A DNA stretch of 64,000 bases from JANXQG01 sp963709175 (GCA_963709175.1 CAVPVK010000007.1:992001-1056000), one strand, 5' to 3'. Shown: positions 1 to 7,949, counted from the stretch's first letter. The notes: generated by a model from the letters alone, not told the origin. Numbers and translations: made by a program.

Positions 1-93
1 CTGAAGACGCTCACGGCGGCCAAATGGAGGCAGGCACTCCGGAGCGAATGCAAGTCGAGTAACTCGATCGACTTTGCGCGATCCGAGCATTAA
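1..93 (+). CDS. 3' end of an unidentified gene (partial)
   Basis: Frame 1 is open from the window edge to a TAA at 91-93 and encodes about 30 residues ending in FARSEH. The composition is protein-like, but the piece is too short to assign to a family, and it could be chance open frame. Its start lies outside the window. Confidence 0.3.
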   Translation: MKTLTAAKWRQALRSECKSSNSIDFARSEH

Positions 94-394
94 CTCCGGC
101 TTCGATTCCGTCATTTATATCATGGCCGGCACTGCATCCTTCGCGGCCGTTTTTTTGCCCTCCGCCCGGCCCTGGTCTCGGCCGGGCCGTCGATCATCTT
201 CCGCAGTGGGTTTTTGGGGCGGGCTGCGCTAAACTCCGGCCTCGATCCTGACATCTATATCGGGCGGATGCTGCGTTCTCCTTTCCCTGGCCCGCAGTTT
301 GGCTGATCAGCTCGCGATAGTCCAAAAGAGGGGAGGGTGGAAAACTTTGACGGCTGCCAGCCGAAGTCCCATTCCGGGCATCACTTCTGACCGA
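94..394. other. Gene-free stretch with a short direct repeat
   Basis: No convincing coding frame is present. Two related segments of about 31 bp (91-121 and 231-261) share the core AACTCCGGC-TCGAT-C and end in TATATC. They lie 140 bp apart and are followed by loosely similar sequence. No promoter or terminator could be assigned with confidence. Confidence 0.4.
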
Positions 395-429
395 TTACCC
401 GACTGTCTGCCAGCCCCGAGGAGCCCCCG

Positions 430-584
430 ATGAATATCATCCCAGCAGCCCCGGCCGAAAGACCGGCCAATCTATCGTCCCTGCAACGCGAGCTTGCCGA
501 CTTGGCCCGCTGCCAGCAGGACCGCCCAAGGCAAGCCGGCCCCAAGAGTTGCGTGGTCCGGTGATCGTGATCCGCGGCAAGTAG
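430..584 (+). pseudogene. Small conserved protein, frameshifted copy
   Basis: ATG follows a GAGGAG Shine-Dalgarno. The first frame reads AERPANLSSLQRELADLA and stops early at a TGA. One base away, the next frame supplies the ending PQELRGPVIVIRGK and a stop at 582-584. The intact relative at 3801-3959 has the same start context, the motif AEKPANL-LQ-QLADLA and the ending GPVIVIRGK in one frame. This copy therefore carries a single-base lesion, or a sequencing error, about two thirds along. Similarity to the other copy also extends some 35 bp upstream of the ATG. Function is unknown. Confidence 0.5.
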
Positions 585-588
585 TGTT

Positions 589-729
589 GGCTCCGCGACC
601 GTCAACCTGATCGTCGTAGAAAGCGCAGGCCGCGAGGGCGTGAAGCTCTCGTTCTGGGAGTATTGTAAGGTCGGGATCCCGCTGACGGTTCTCACGCTTG
701 TACTGGGGATCGCCTGGCTGCAATTGAAC
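589..729 (+). pseudogene. C-terminal fragment of an ArsB/SLC13-like anion permease
   Basis: The plus frame reads GSATVNLIVVE followed by SFWEYCKVGIPLTVLTL and a hydrophobic end. This matches the usual last membrane segment of arsenite/citrate-type permeases, where an 'N-x-IVVE...FWEYL+VG-PLT' pattern is characteristic (family knowledge). Everything upstream of the last 45 or so residues is missing. The fragment is fused directly to the small repeated gene on its left. On its right it collides head-on with the truncated AI-2E gene. Confidence 0.55.
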
Positions 730-980
730 CACCGCCGTCCATGTCGCAATGCTCAGCACCGAAAAACCCGGAATGCCGTGAACAAGACAGCCGGGATGCG
801 GCCCAGCCTGTGCCGCTCGAGCCAATCGCACACCGAGCTGACCAGGAAACTCAGCAGCACGGCAAGCGCCAAGGGAACCAGTACTCCCTTGGCCAGATAA
901 AGGGCGGCAACGACAACGGCGACCGCCCCCAACATCCGCGCCGATTCGACGTACTGGTCCAAGGACGCGATTGCCGTCAT
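718..980 (-). pseudogene. N-terminal fragment of an AI-2E family transporter
   Basis: The protein begins MTAIASLDQYVESARMLG and has two hydrophobic stretches separated by VCDWLERHRLGRIPAVL. That is the normal N-terminal layout of the AI-2E exporter/PerM permease family. A one-base shift near residue 75 moves the continuation GFSVLSIATWTAVVQL to another frame. Homology then ends abruptly at about 718, where an unrelated permease fragment on the opposite strand begins. Full members have about 350 residues, so this is under a quarter of a gene. The start lies 15 nt after the DUF883-like gene stop, which suggests it was once the last gene of the envelope cluster. Confidence 0.6.
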
Positions 981-994
981 GGGTTCATCACCCG

Positions 995-1261
995 TCAGCC
1001 GCGTTTCCAAAAGCGACCGAGCAGCCAGCCGATGCCGGCCGCGATCAAGACGGACCGCAACGGACGCTCGCGGACGAATTGCTCGCAGGCGCAGGCCACG
1101 CCATGGACTTTGTCTCGCGCCTGCTCTCCGTATTCGGTGGCTTTTTCGACCGCCTGTCCAAGCCTCTCTTGAGCGGCGTCCCTTACGTTCCGTCCCATTT
1201 GCTGAAGGTCTTCCGTCACTTCTTGCGCCGTTTTCCCAACCTCATCACTTGTGTTCGACAT
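995..1261 (-). CDS. DUF883/ElaB-YqjD-like membrane-anchored protein
   Basis: This 88-residue protein has an amphipathic, coiled-coil-prone N-terminal half (residues 1-60, EVTEDLQQMGRNVRDAAQ). A single C-terminal membrane helix with the glycine-rich pattern SVLIAAGIGWLLGRFWKR follows. That tail is the hallmark of the ElaB/YqjD family, inner-membrane proteins that bind ribosomes in stationary phase in Escherichia coli (family knowledge). A GAGGAAG ribosome binding site precedes the ATG. It sits between a YqjE/holin-like gene and an AI-2E transporter remnant, a common arrangement for this cluster. Confidence 0.75.
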   Translation of the reverse strand: MSNTSDEVGKTAQEVTEDLQQMGRNVRDAAQERLGQAVEKATEYGEQARDKVHGVACACEQFVRERPLRSVLIAAGIGWLLGRFWKRG

Positions 1262-1305
1262 GGTTCTTCCTCATTGGTTAAATGGTTAAATGGTAGCGGC
1301 AAGCA

Positions 1306-1758
1306 TCAGCGAACTTGAGGCGGCCGCCCTTCGATCGGGGCCGACCGCTTCAAGACGCCCTTGATCCAAGTCATATTGCGGGTCAATTCTTCGCGGGAAC
1401 GCGCAAACATGCGCACCGCTCCGTGGATATTGGACCACCCCACAACTCCCAGGGCAGCCGCTGTGATGAAGCCGCCCAGAGCAGCGATTGAAAAGGCCGC
1501 CGCCCGCGATAGGCCGACAACTTGCGCGAGGATCTCGGCAAGGACAATCAGCGCAACCGGTATCGTGCCGGCAGCCACAATCCCCGCCAACAGCAGCAGC
1601 GCGGCGGGGATCAGCAGTCGTTTAATGCCTTCGCGACAGTCGTTTCTGAACAGCTCGAACTGAAGCTCGGCAAGCGACGCGAGGTCGTGCGTCAATTCGC
1701 CCATGTCCTTCGCGACCCCGTTCGGCGGCGCTGGAGCTGATCCGTTGCGTTGATTCAT
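1306..1758 (-). CDS. Phage-holin 3_6/YqjE-like membrane protein
   Basis: From MNQRNGSAP the protein has 150 residues. A soluble helical segment ELTHDLASLAELQFELFRND is followed by two membrane helices near residues 55-75 and 85-110 and a basic tail. Length, order and the 'L..L..LQ.EL...D' helix fit the Phage_holin_3_6/YqjE family, often encoded beside YqjD. The start codon overlaps the stop of the preceding gene as ATGA, so translation is probably coupled. An in-frame ATG further upstream is less likely because of that coupling. Confidence 0.7.
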   Translation of the reverse strand: MNQRNGSAPAPPNGVAKDMGELTHDLASLAELQFELFRNDCREGIKRLLIPAALLLLAGIVAAGTIPVALIVLAEILAQVVGLSRAAAFSIAALGGFITAAALGVVGWSNIHGAVRMFARSREELTRNMTWIKGVLKRSAPIEGRPPQVR

Positions 1759-1967
1759 AGTCGTTTCACCCACCACCCTAGCGTAATCCCGACGGATAGC
1801 GCCGCCCACAGGCATAGACCTGGCCGGTGGACCACAAAGCGCTCGATTGCCCGGACAATTCGTGACGGTTGCTTTCGGGCCATCTCGACACGCTCGTCAT
1901 TCCCTGCCCCACGCGAGGATCGGCCGGAGCCGTCACTCGGCGACTGATGACGTGCAATTCGAATCAT
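1755..1967 (-). CDS. Small YqjD-like membrane protein
   Basis: A 70-residue protein ending PGLCLWAALSVGITLGWWVK, a single C-terminal membrane helix like that of DUF883/YqjD proteins. A basic segment ARKQPSRIVRAIERF precedes it. The start is uncertain: ATG at 1967 overlaps the upstream gene by 34 nt, while ATG at 1883 gives a 42-residue form. Its TGA overlaps the next start (ATGA), placing it in the same transcription unit as the YqjE-like and DUF883-like genes. Confidence 0.55.
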   Translation of the reverse strand: MIRIARHQSPSDGSGRSSRGAGNDERVEMARKQPSRIVRAIERFVVHRPGLCLWAALSVGITLGWWVKRL

Positions 1968-2367
1968 GATGGCTTGTCTCAGGGTCTTTAGTTATGCCCA
2001 ATAATCTTCCGGCGATCGGGCCGAAGTAGGCGATTGCCTCGCGGACGGCGATGCTGACGACGGCAACCACGAGCGTGGCGGCCAACCCGCGCGTGGCGGC
2101 CGGCGCCGAATCCACGACCGGTTGGGCGGTCTTTGGCGGTTCCGCCAGAGTGGCCACCTCGGCGTTGATCGCAGATCGTTTGGGAACTATCACAAACCCC
2201 AGGGCGGCCGCCGCCCCCAAACAGACCCACGGATAGGTTTTCACGTAGTGCTTCCAGTCAACCATGCTGCGGGCGCTGGCCGACACGTCTTTCAGATCCT
2301 GGTCGATCTCGCAACGGATCCCTTGCATACGCGCTTTCACGGTGTCATCCAGCGGTGGTTCATTCAT
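1933..2367 (-). CDS. Hypothetical membrane protein of the YqjD/YqjE cluster
   Basis: From MNEPPLDDTVKARMQGI the protein has about 144 residues. A helical N-terminal part (CEIDQDLKDVSASARSM) is followed by a hydrophobic stretch near residues 50-65 (PWVCLGAAAALGFVIV), a proline/alanine linker, and a second hydrophobic segment near 95-120. The pattern is that of a DUF883/DUF3618-like membrane-anchored protein, but no exact family was recognised. It is the first clearly intact gene of a tightly packed minus-strand cluster. Confidence 0.6.
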   Translation of the reverse strand: MNEPPLDDTVKARMQGIRCEIDQDLKDVSASARSMVDWKHYVKTYPWVCLGAAAALGFVIVPKRSAINAEVATLAEPPKTAQPVVDSAPAATRGLAATLVVAVVSIAVREAIAYFGPIAGRLLGITKDPETSHHDSNCTSSVAE

Positions 2368-2376
2368 GATCGGTAC

Positions 2377-2790
2377 CATTATGGGTTAATAAATCGTATG
2401 ACTCGTCGTTGGGCGTTACCGCCGACGGCGGCCGGTTCAGCGTGGATCGCCGCCTCGGCATCAAGCCTGGCGGCGATTGCCTGCAAGACCATCGTTCGGC
2501 ATCGTCGATGCTCGCTCGGGCGATCACGATGGCGATCCCGGCACAGTCCTCCGCTTTTTGGGCCCGTACGGCAAGCTTCTGCATCTCGCGGTTTTCAATC
2601 CATCGGTCGATCATGTCCTTCGCTTCGGTCTTCTTCTCCTTGAACCACTTTTCCAAACTGATCCGCGCTTCCGCAACAGCCTGCCCGTTCGCTCGTGCTG
2701 GCACTCTATTGCCGCTTGTGCAATCCGCTGCGCAACGCTCGTACCAAGCTACTCCATCGCACTCCCTCCGGGCAGTCATTGTGAACGCCT
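2377..2790 (-). pseudogene. Coiled-coil protein gene with several frame breaks
   Basis: Three successive frames read as one protein. LGTSVAQRIAQAAIE comes first, then a charged helix EKWFKEKKTEAKDMIDRWIE continuing to IAIVIARASIDDAE, then MVLQAIAARLDAEAA to a stop near 2377. The first frame also contains an in-frame stop just after a possible ATG. Either the gene is decayed or the assembly has several indels here. The product would be a small helical cytoplasmic protein of about 130 residues. It precedes the envelope cluster on the same strand. No family was recognised. Confidence 0.4.
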
Positions 2791-2805
2791 TGCACGACCA
2801 AGAAC

Positions 2806-2854
2806 AAAAAAAGCCGACGTGGTGGAACACCCAAGGGTATTCGACCACATCGGC
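2806..2854 (-). terminator. Strong rho-independent terminator (minus strand)
   Basis: Read on the minus strand, GCCGATGTGGTCGAATACCC pairs with GGGTGTTCCACCACGTCGGC: about 20 bp of stem with two mismatches and a two-base loop. It is followed at once by seven T (2806-2812 as A on the plus strand). It would end transcripts coming from the right and insulate the envelope cluster. Confidence 0.8.
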
Positions 2855-2859
2855 TTACT

Positions 2860-3345
2860 CATCAACGAGCCTCCCGGCGCAACCGGGCTGCTCTCTATCT
2901 AGTCATCCGACAACTTCACTGGAAAGTCGCGAACAAGTGTACCGCCACTCTCCTAGCACCATCATTGTATGCCGACTAGGGGCAAAGGCAATAGGACAGT
3001 TGCCATTCTTCCACATCCGGCCACCAATCGTCGTCGGGCCGCAGGCATCAAAGCAATCCCCTGTCCGTCACCTCGTCCGTCCATACCGTGAACCAATCGA
3101 GGGTATTTTTTCCGAACGAGGTCGTCATGGCCACGTCGCGCCCTCGTGCCTGTATTACAGGGCCGATCCGGGGAACATCGTGCCGGGCATCGAAGGCATC
3201 CGAAGCTCCCGGCGCACCGGGGTTGTTCTTCATCTCGTCATCCGATAACTTCGTTGAAAAACCTCGCGATCAAGTCGCCACCAGTCTTCCAGCACCATCG
3301 CATTATGCTGTATCAGGGAAAAGGCAAGGGACTGTTTTCCGATCT
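2860..3345. repeat. Imperfect direct duplication of about 130 bp
   Basis: Segments at about 2865-2990 and 3207-3345 match at roughly 70-75 percent by eye. Both contain a CCCGG-CGCA-CCGGG hairpin, a shared TCATCCGA-AACTTC block and an AGCACCATC block, in the same order. On the minus strand each could encode a 20-22 residue peptide starting MVLEDWW or MMVLGEW, but nothing supports translation. The copies flank about 210 bp of non-repeated DNA. They lie just upstream of the minus-strand terminator, so they could belong to an untranslated or small RNA transcript. Confidence 0.5.
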
Positions 3346-3761
3346 TCGCCAACACCTGGAATTGGAATCCGGCGGACCGAACCGCGCCCGCCTGCCTATC
3401 GAGCGTTCATGCCACCGCCCAAACGCCCGTTACTCGCGAGGGTCATTCATTAATGAACAATCTCGATCCCACGCCACCAACGATCACGGATGCAGACCGG
3501 CGGAAAGGGGGGTTATAACCTCGCCAAGCAACTCCCCGCACCGACACTGAATAGCTTTAACTGCCAGTCTCCGGCCTTCGTGGAACTCTTGTCTCCTCGC
3601 ACGCGGATGCTCCGGCCAGCGCAAGCCCTACCATTTCTTTTGGCCGATTCGCCGGCCCCGCAAACCCTGCTCAACTGTCGCTTCCAGAACCCAAGAATGG
3701 CAAGCCAGTGAAACCTTGCCGGCCATAATCCCATGCCAAAACCTGCCCCGCTATCTTGCTG
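3346..3761. other. Gene-free stretch
   Basis: Only short open frames of ordinary composition are seen, with no start contexts or protein-like segments that I can support. The right end merges into the repeated upstream region of the small gene at 3801. Confidence 0.4.
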
Positions 3762-3965
3762 ATTTACCGACTGTCCGCCTGCAACGAGGAACCTCAACTG
3801 ATGACTACCGGGGCAACGCCAGCCGAAAAACCCGCCAACCTCACGGCCCTGCAACTTCAGCTTGCCGATCTGGCCGCTCGCTCGAAACAGGTGGACCGCC
3901 CGCCGCAATCGCGACCCCAAGAGTTGCATGGCCCGGTAATCGTGATTCGCGGCAAGTAGTGCTGG
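3762..3965 (+). repeat. About 200-bp repeat containing a small gene (second copy)
   Basis: This segment matches 395-590. Similarity starts about 35 bp before the small gene (ACCGACTGTC-GCC-GC-ACGAGGA), covers the whole frame and ends shortly after its stop at TAGTG-TGGCTC. The copies are in the same orientation, about 3.37 kb apart. Both are followed by unrelated DNA: a permease remnant for the first, an A-type repeat for this one. Confidence 0.55.
3801..3959 (+). CDS. Small conserved hypothetical protein (intact copy)
   Basis: The 52-residue product starts MTTGATPAEKPANLTALQLQ and ends ELHGPVIVIRGK. A GAGGA motif lies 10 nt before the ATG. The conserved features against the copy at 430 are the AE+PANL start, a short amphipathic helix (LQLQLADLA), a DRP pair and the GPVIVIRGK end, so the protein sequence rather than just the DNA seems to be maintained. 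No signal peptide or membrane segment. Function unknown. Confidence 0.5.
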   Translation: MTTGATPAEKPANLTALQLQLADLAARSKQVDRPPQSRPQELHGPVIVIRGK

Positions 3966-4103
3966 CTCGGCTGCACCAGGGAGCCAGGCGGTCATTCCCG
4001 CCCTGGGCATCCGATGGTCGTTCCCGATTCTCCACTTATTGTTCAGCCGAGCAAAATCCCAGCCGTCCAGCATGCCAGCACCGCTCCGATCACTCGACGA
4101 TCG
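3963..4103. repeat. Dispersed A-type repeat, copy 1
   Basis: The segment contains GGGAGCCAGGCGG-CATTCCCG, a degenerate palindrome TTGTTCAGCCGAGCAA and the block CCGATCACTCGACGAT. Other copies are at 5564-5628 (right half) and 8493-8592 (left half), where the palindrome is perfect. It lies between the small repeated gene and the 3' end of the Gfo/Idh gene. Confidence 0.55.
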
Positions 4104-4192
4104 GGTCCACATTGGCCCGTTGGGCATTGTTGGAGCCCTTGGCGACTGAGATGGCACGAGGCACACCAGTCCGCCGAGGCCACCAGCGGGCT

Positions 4193-5305
4193 TCAAGAAA
4201 TACCGGATTTGATCGTCACCCACAGACGCCGCCGCGACGCCTGGTAGAGGGCCTCCATGACTTTCACCCGGGCCGCCGCCTCTCTAGCTGTCACCAAAGG
4301 CAGGCCCTTGCTGCCACCGATTGCGCTGACGAACTGAAGCACGGGATGGTCTGGTCCCGGCGGCAGCTTTCCCCACGGCCGAGCCCCGTCGGCACCCACG
4401 ATCTTCCTGGTCCGCAGGTACAGCCGCTCGTTGAACACGACGGCGTGGCCTTCGGTTCCGCAAACCTGAAGCGCTACGGGGTTCTCCGGTTCAATCCAGC
4501 CTGCCGACAACGATGCCGTCACTCCGTTACAAAACCGGAGCAGGGCCTGGCCCGTTTCGTCGCAACCGGCGTAACGATTCGTGACGGTTCGGATGTCGGC
4601 CGAAACCGCTTCAACGTCACCCATGAGCCACATGAGAGTATCCAGCGCATGAGTGCCCGTATCGGCGAAGCCGCCCAACGCTCCCCACTTGGGATCGACC
4701 GTCCACTTAAACTCTTTGTCGAACGCCCCCTGGAGCAAACAATCATTCGAGAAGGAACACTCCAGGCGAACGATTTTGCCGAAAGCGCCCTTGTCGATAA
4801 GTTGCTTGATGAAGATGTACTTCGGGATGGTGCGAAGGTGATAGCCAGTCGTAAACAGGATGCCTGCTTTCTCCACGACGTCAGCGATTTCCGAAGCGTC
4901 CTTGGCGCCAACGCCGATTGGTTTCTCGATGAACACATGCTTTCGGGCCTTTGCAGCCAGCGAGGCCAGTTCGGCGTGGAGGCTCGTTTCCGAGAGTATC
5001 ACCACGCCCACAACCTCGGTGTCGCCAACCGCCTCCGCCGCCGAACGAGCCACCCTGGCCCCGCACGCTTCGGCCACTTTCCTCGCCCGCGCGGAGTCGT
5101 GATCCCACACGCACTTGACCTTCACGTCCTCGCGCGTCCCGAGGATCTGCAAATACATCGGCGTGTGCATGTGGGCTACGCCGAGCAAGGCCACCGAGAT
5201 ACTCTGGCCGCGGGCCGCCATGGCCGACGGACCGACCAGCACAGCACTGCTCGCAAGGCACGCCGTCTCGACGAACCGTCTGCGCATCATCGAGAATTGA
5301 TCCAT
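4193..5305 (-). CDS. Tat-exported Gfo/Idh/MocA family oxidoreductase
   Basis: The 370-residue protein has a twin-arginine-type signal (MMRRRFVETACLASSAVLVG, cut near AMA). A Rossmann-like NAD(P)-binding part starts ISVALLGVAHMHTPM, and EKPIGV (residues 127-132) carries the usual catalytic-site lysine. A C-terminal dimer domain with GGFADTGTHALDTLMWLMGD supplies the expected histidine. The family oxidises or reduces sugars and related polyols with NAD(P). The first-strand GxGxxG is altered to GVAHMH, which may affect cofactor use. A GAGGAGAG site precedes the ATG. Likely periplasmic carbohydrate metabolism; substrate unknown. Confidence 0.85.
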   Translation of the reverse strand: MDQFSMMRRRFVETACLASSAVLVGPSAMAARGQSISVALLGVAHMHTPMYLQILGTREDVKVKCVWDHDSARARKVAEACGARVARSAAEAVGDTEVVGVVILSETSLHAELASLAAKARKHVFIEKPIGVGAKDASEIADVVEKAGILFTTGYHLRTIPKYIFIKQLIDKGAFGKIVRLECSFSNDCLLQGAFDKEFKWTVDPKWGALGGFADTGTHALDTLMWLMGDVEAVSADIRTVTNRYAGCDETGQALLRFCNGVTASLSAGWIEPENPVALQVCGTEGHAVVFNERLYLRTRKIVGADGARPWGKLPPGPDHPVLQFVSAIGGSKGLPLVTAREAAARVKVMEALYQASRRRLWVTIKSGIS

Positions 5306-5563
5306 GGTCTGCTCTCCTCGTAAGTATGACGCCCGGACCCGCGGCTCTTGACCACGAAGAAGTCAGGGCATCCCCAGCATTATACGGTCTGAAACACCAT
5401 GCACAACGTACCGACGTGGCATGTAGACTGCCGGGCTGGGCGCTACGCCCCGAAGCCCGGACGGACCCCAGACAGGCTCGCGACCCGCTGAGGCCGTCAA
5501 CGGGGCTGCAAGGGGCGCCGAGGAGTGCTCGCGGATATGGCCTTGGTGGCTGGCGGCGTTCTG
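5306..5563. other. Upstream region of the Gfo/Idh gene
   Basis: No coding frame is supported. It should hold the minus-strand promoter of the oxidoreductase, but no clear hexamer pair was found. A GC-rich inverted segment (GGGCTGGGCGCTACGCCCCGAAGCCC, broken here as a stem GGGC..GCCC) may form a hairpin. Confidence 0.3.
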
Positions 5564-5628
5564 TTTGCTCAGCTGAGCAAAATCCTAGGCCGGCCAGCAC
5601 CAACCGCTCCGATCACTCGACGATTGCG
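5564..5628. repeat. Dispersed A-type repeat, copy 2 (partial)
   Basis: A perfect 18-bp palindrome TTTGCTCAGCTGAGCAAA (5564-5581) is followed by the block GCCAGCACCAACCGCTCCGA and CACTCGACGAT shared with copy 1. The left half of the repeat is absent. It lies in the 500-bp gap between two minus-strand genes. Confidence 0.55.
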
Positions 5629-5806
5629 TCCGCGGCGTCCCCAGGACATCACTGTCGATGTCCCAAACTCCGCCGCGAAGTCCTGGACGCCCGCCATTGT
5701 CCCGAAGGCGTTTGATACCATCGTCAATCGCGAATGCTACTGCGCTTGCCTTCGCGGCCATCGTTCAGTAGCCGTAGCGCCCGCCATGCCGTCCCGATTA
5801 TAGGCG

Positions 5807-6622
5807 TCACTTGCTGAGGTAGGTGTTATACCACTCGACGCACTCGCCAATTTCCTTTTCCAACGTCGGCGATGAGCGCTCGTATTCGCAGGTGATCGTA
5901 CCGTTGAAACCCTGGCGTTTGAGTTCGTCGAGAACTCTCCCCAGTTGGTTTGCGCCCTGGCCGAACGGAACGATCTCCCCGCCACCACCGATCTTGCTCA
6001 TATCCACCATATGCATCGTGAAGAAACGGCCGGCGAGCTTCTTCACACCATCCAGCGGAACAACCCCTGCCGCCGCCCAGTGCCCAATATCGGCGCCGGA
6101 GCCGATATAGGGATGGCCTTTCAACTGCCTGGCGACCGCGCCAGGAAAGCCGCCGGGCTGCGTGTGGTTATGCATCGCGACCTTGATGCCGTATTCCTTT
6201 GCGAGTTTGTTGACGAGGTCCAGCGTCTTCACGTTCTGGCCGGACTCGATCTGAATGATCTCGATGCCCATGTCCTTAGCAAAATCGAAAAGCTGTCGCC
6301 AACTCTTTTCGTCGCTTGCCCCCGTCACACCGTAACTGACGAGTTTCATTCCTTCTTCCGCCAGAAAGGCCTTCACCTTCTCGCGATTCTCGGCCGACAT
6401 TGGAAAGGCCGTGGTTCCCTCCAGGCCTCCACCAAGGTTTTGTCCCGGATAGGCTTCCACGTACTTGAATCCGAGTGTTTTGGCCGTTTTCACCGCATCG
6501 GTAAAGGAACGATCACGGAACGAATACAATTGCAGTGCGAGCCGTGGCTTCCACTGCTCGGCCGCAAGACATGCGCCACTCATCAACACGATACCTGCAG
6601 CCAGCATCAGTTTTCTCATCAT
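5807..6622 (-). CDS. Secreted sugar phosphate isomerase/epimerase-like protein
   Basis: From MMRKLMLAAGIVLMSGACLA the protein has 271 residues, with a signal peptide ending near ACLAAE. It has the TIM-barrel pattern of AP endonuclease 2/xylose isomerase-like proteins: LQLYSFRDRSF, TLGFKYVEAYPG, GIEIIQIESGQN, KVAMHNHTQPGG, IGSGADIGHWAAAG and a terminal FNGTITCEYE. Histidines and acids typical of the metal site (HNH, D-GHW, E) are present. It probably isomerises or epimerises a sugar in the periplasm. The AGAAAGG site just before the ATG pair supports this start over upstream in-frame codons. Confidence 0.8.
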   Translation of the reverse strand: MMRKLMLAAGIVLMSGACLAAEQWKPRLALQLYSFRDRSFTDAVKTAKTLGFKYVEAYPGQNLGGGLEGTTAFPMSAENREKVKAFLAEEGMKLVSYGVTGASDEKSWRQLFDFAKDMGIEIIQIESGQNVKTLDLVNKLAKEYGIKVAMHNHTQPGGFPGAVARQLKGHPYIGSGADIGHWAAAGVVPLDGVKKLAGRFFTMHMVDMSKIGGGGEIVPFGQGANQLGRVLDELKRQGFNGTITCEYERSSPTLEKEIGECVEWYNTYLSK

Positions 6623-7028
6623 TTTTACCTTTCTGAAGTTGTGCGCGGGGTTCTTTCCCGCGCCCTTACGATTCGAATTGCCACGAGACAATTCCGGAGC
6701 GATAGTCATCGCAATCCCCGTTTCCCGACCTTTGTAAGGCACCGCTTGAACAAAATCAATACCCCGGCCGAAGGTGCCCACAATAGGGTTCCGGCGGCTC
6801 GGTCGAAGCTGGCTGAATCGTGTAATCGCGGCCTTTCTCCTGGCCTCGGTGGGTTTTGAGGCTTCGCTGCGATTAAGCCGGCGGCGATCCTGGCGGCCCA
6901 GCGAATGCGGGTGCCGCGTCTTTTTGAGGGCTACCGACCCTGCAGAGAGCCCCGGGCGAAACCGTAGAAATAGCGCAGAAGAGCGGTTATGATAATCCGA
7001 GCCTTGTCCATTTCCAGGGAGACGAGCC

Positions 7029-7631
7029 ATGTCTGCCGAACAAAACCCGTATGAGTCGCCCAAGTCGGGCCTTTCGACGTTCTCAGAGGACCAGCAGGCT
7101 GAAGAGGGCTCTTCGCAAGCGGAGCAGATTCGCCGCAAGTATCTCAATCACGAAGCGTCGGTACAATCGGTTGGGCTTCTCTTTTATGTTAGCACGGGGT
7201 TGTCTGTCTTTGCCGGCATCGCAGCACTTCGCTACTCGCCAGCGTTAGCGATTCGCGACGTGGCGATAGGTATGGTCGCCGGTTTTGTGGGCTATGGACT
7301 CCACAGCTTGAAGAGTTGGGCCCGCATTCCCATAGCAATCCTAACCGGTCTGGGATTGGTGAACGTGCTTCGCGCTCTGGCAAGTTCTGCTGCAAATCCC
7401 ATCGGCAACGTGGTGGCAATCGCAATCTATCTTTACGTTCTTTACTTGGTCTGGTGTGCGAAGGGCAAGTACGTCTGTTCCGATGAGTACCATGCGATTA
7501 TTGCCCAGACGCCGCAAATCAAGTACAAAACGCCGATCTTCGTTAAGGTTTTTGGGGTTCTGCTGCTCGTGATCTTCGTGGTAGCGGTGTTGGAGTTCTT
7601 TTTCCTAAACGTTTTCCTCCCTAAACGTTGA
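7029..7631 (+). CDS. Hypothetical four-helix membrane protein
   Basis: A 200-residue protein beginning MSAEQNPYESPKS, where 'NPY-SP' is a frequent N-terminal motif of planctomycete membrane proteins. About four hydrophobic stretches follow (near residues 55-75, 85-105, 110-140 and 175-195) with a basic tail LPKR. No enzymatic motif is visible. An AGGGAG site lies 8 nt before the ATG. It stands alone on the plus strand, divergent from the isomerase-like gene, with a possible -10 box TATGAT near 6988. Confidence 0.65.
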   Translation: MSAEQNPYESPKSGLSTFSEDQQAEEGSSQAEQIRRKYLNHEASVQSVGLLFYVSTGLSVFAGIAALRYSPALAIRDVAIGMVAGFVGYGLHSLKSWARIPIAILTGLGLVNVLRALASSAANPIGNVVAIAIYLYVLYLVWCAKGKYVCSDEYHAIIAQTPQIKYKTPIFVKVFGVLLLVIFVVAVLEFFFLNVFLPKR

Positions 7632-7701
7632 CCGATTGAGTGGCACCCGCGAGGCAGATCGGGCCGCTCGCCGAAGCGAACGTGGACATACCGGCGTGAC
7701 A

Positions 7702-7949
7702 ATGCCCGTAGACATCCTGCTCGGCACGGCTTTCGACTCAGGCTACGAAGCGGGCGCAGCAGACGCCGGAGCGGCGAACTGCTGGTCGAATCGCTGGATC
7801 TACGGTACGCATTGTTCGACCGGGACGGCAATACGAAGCGGGCCATCGCCCTGAATGATCTGGTAATGGCCGTGCAGGTGGAGACGATGGAGCACGAGGG
7901 GGATTGCAGGTGCGGGCTTTGCAGGGCGATTGACATGGTTGGTGGGTGA
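7702..7949 (+). pseudogene. Small hypothetical protein with a frame break
   Basis: An ATG opens MPVDILLGTAFDSGYEAGAA. From about 7775 the protein-like frame is one base away: GELLVESLDLRYALFDRDG and so on, ending HEGDCRCGLCRAIDMVGG and TGA at 7947-7949. Joined, they give about 82 residues with a C-x-C-x-x-C cluster near the end, suggesting a metal-binding tail. No family was recognised, and it may be a phage- or plasmid-derived remnant. Confidence 0.4.

Noticed and set aside
3048..3233. A 61-codon minus-strand frame
   Set aside because: It lies across one copy of the 130-bp duplication, has no ribosome site, and the frame is not kept in the other copy.
3716..5323. A 535-codon open frame on the plus strand
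   Set aside because: Antisense to the Gfo/Idh gene, whose motifs and ribosome site are clear; the plus frame has no recognisable segments and crosses a small repeated gene in another frame.
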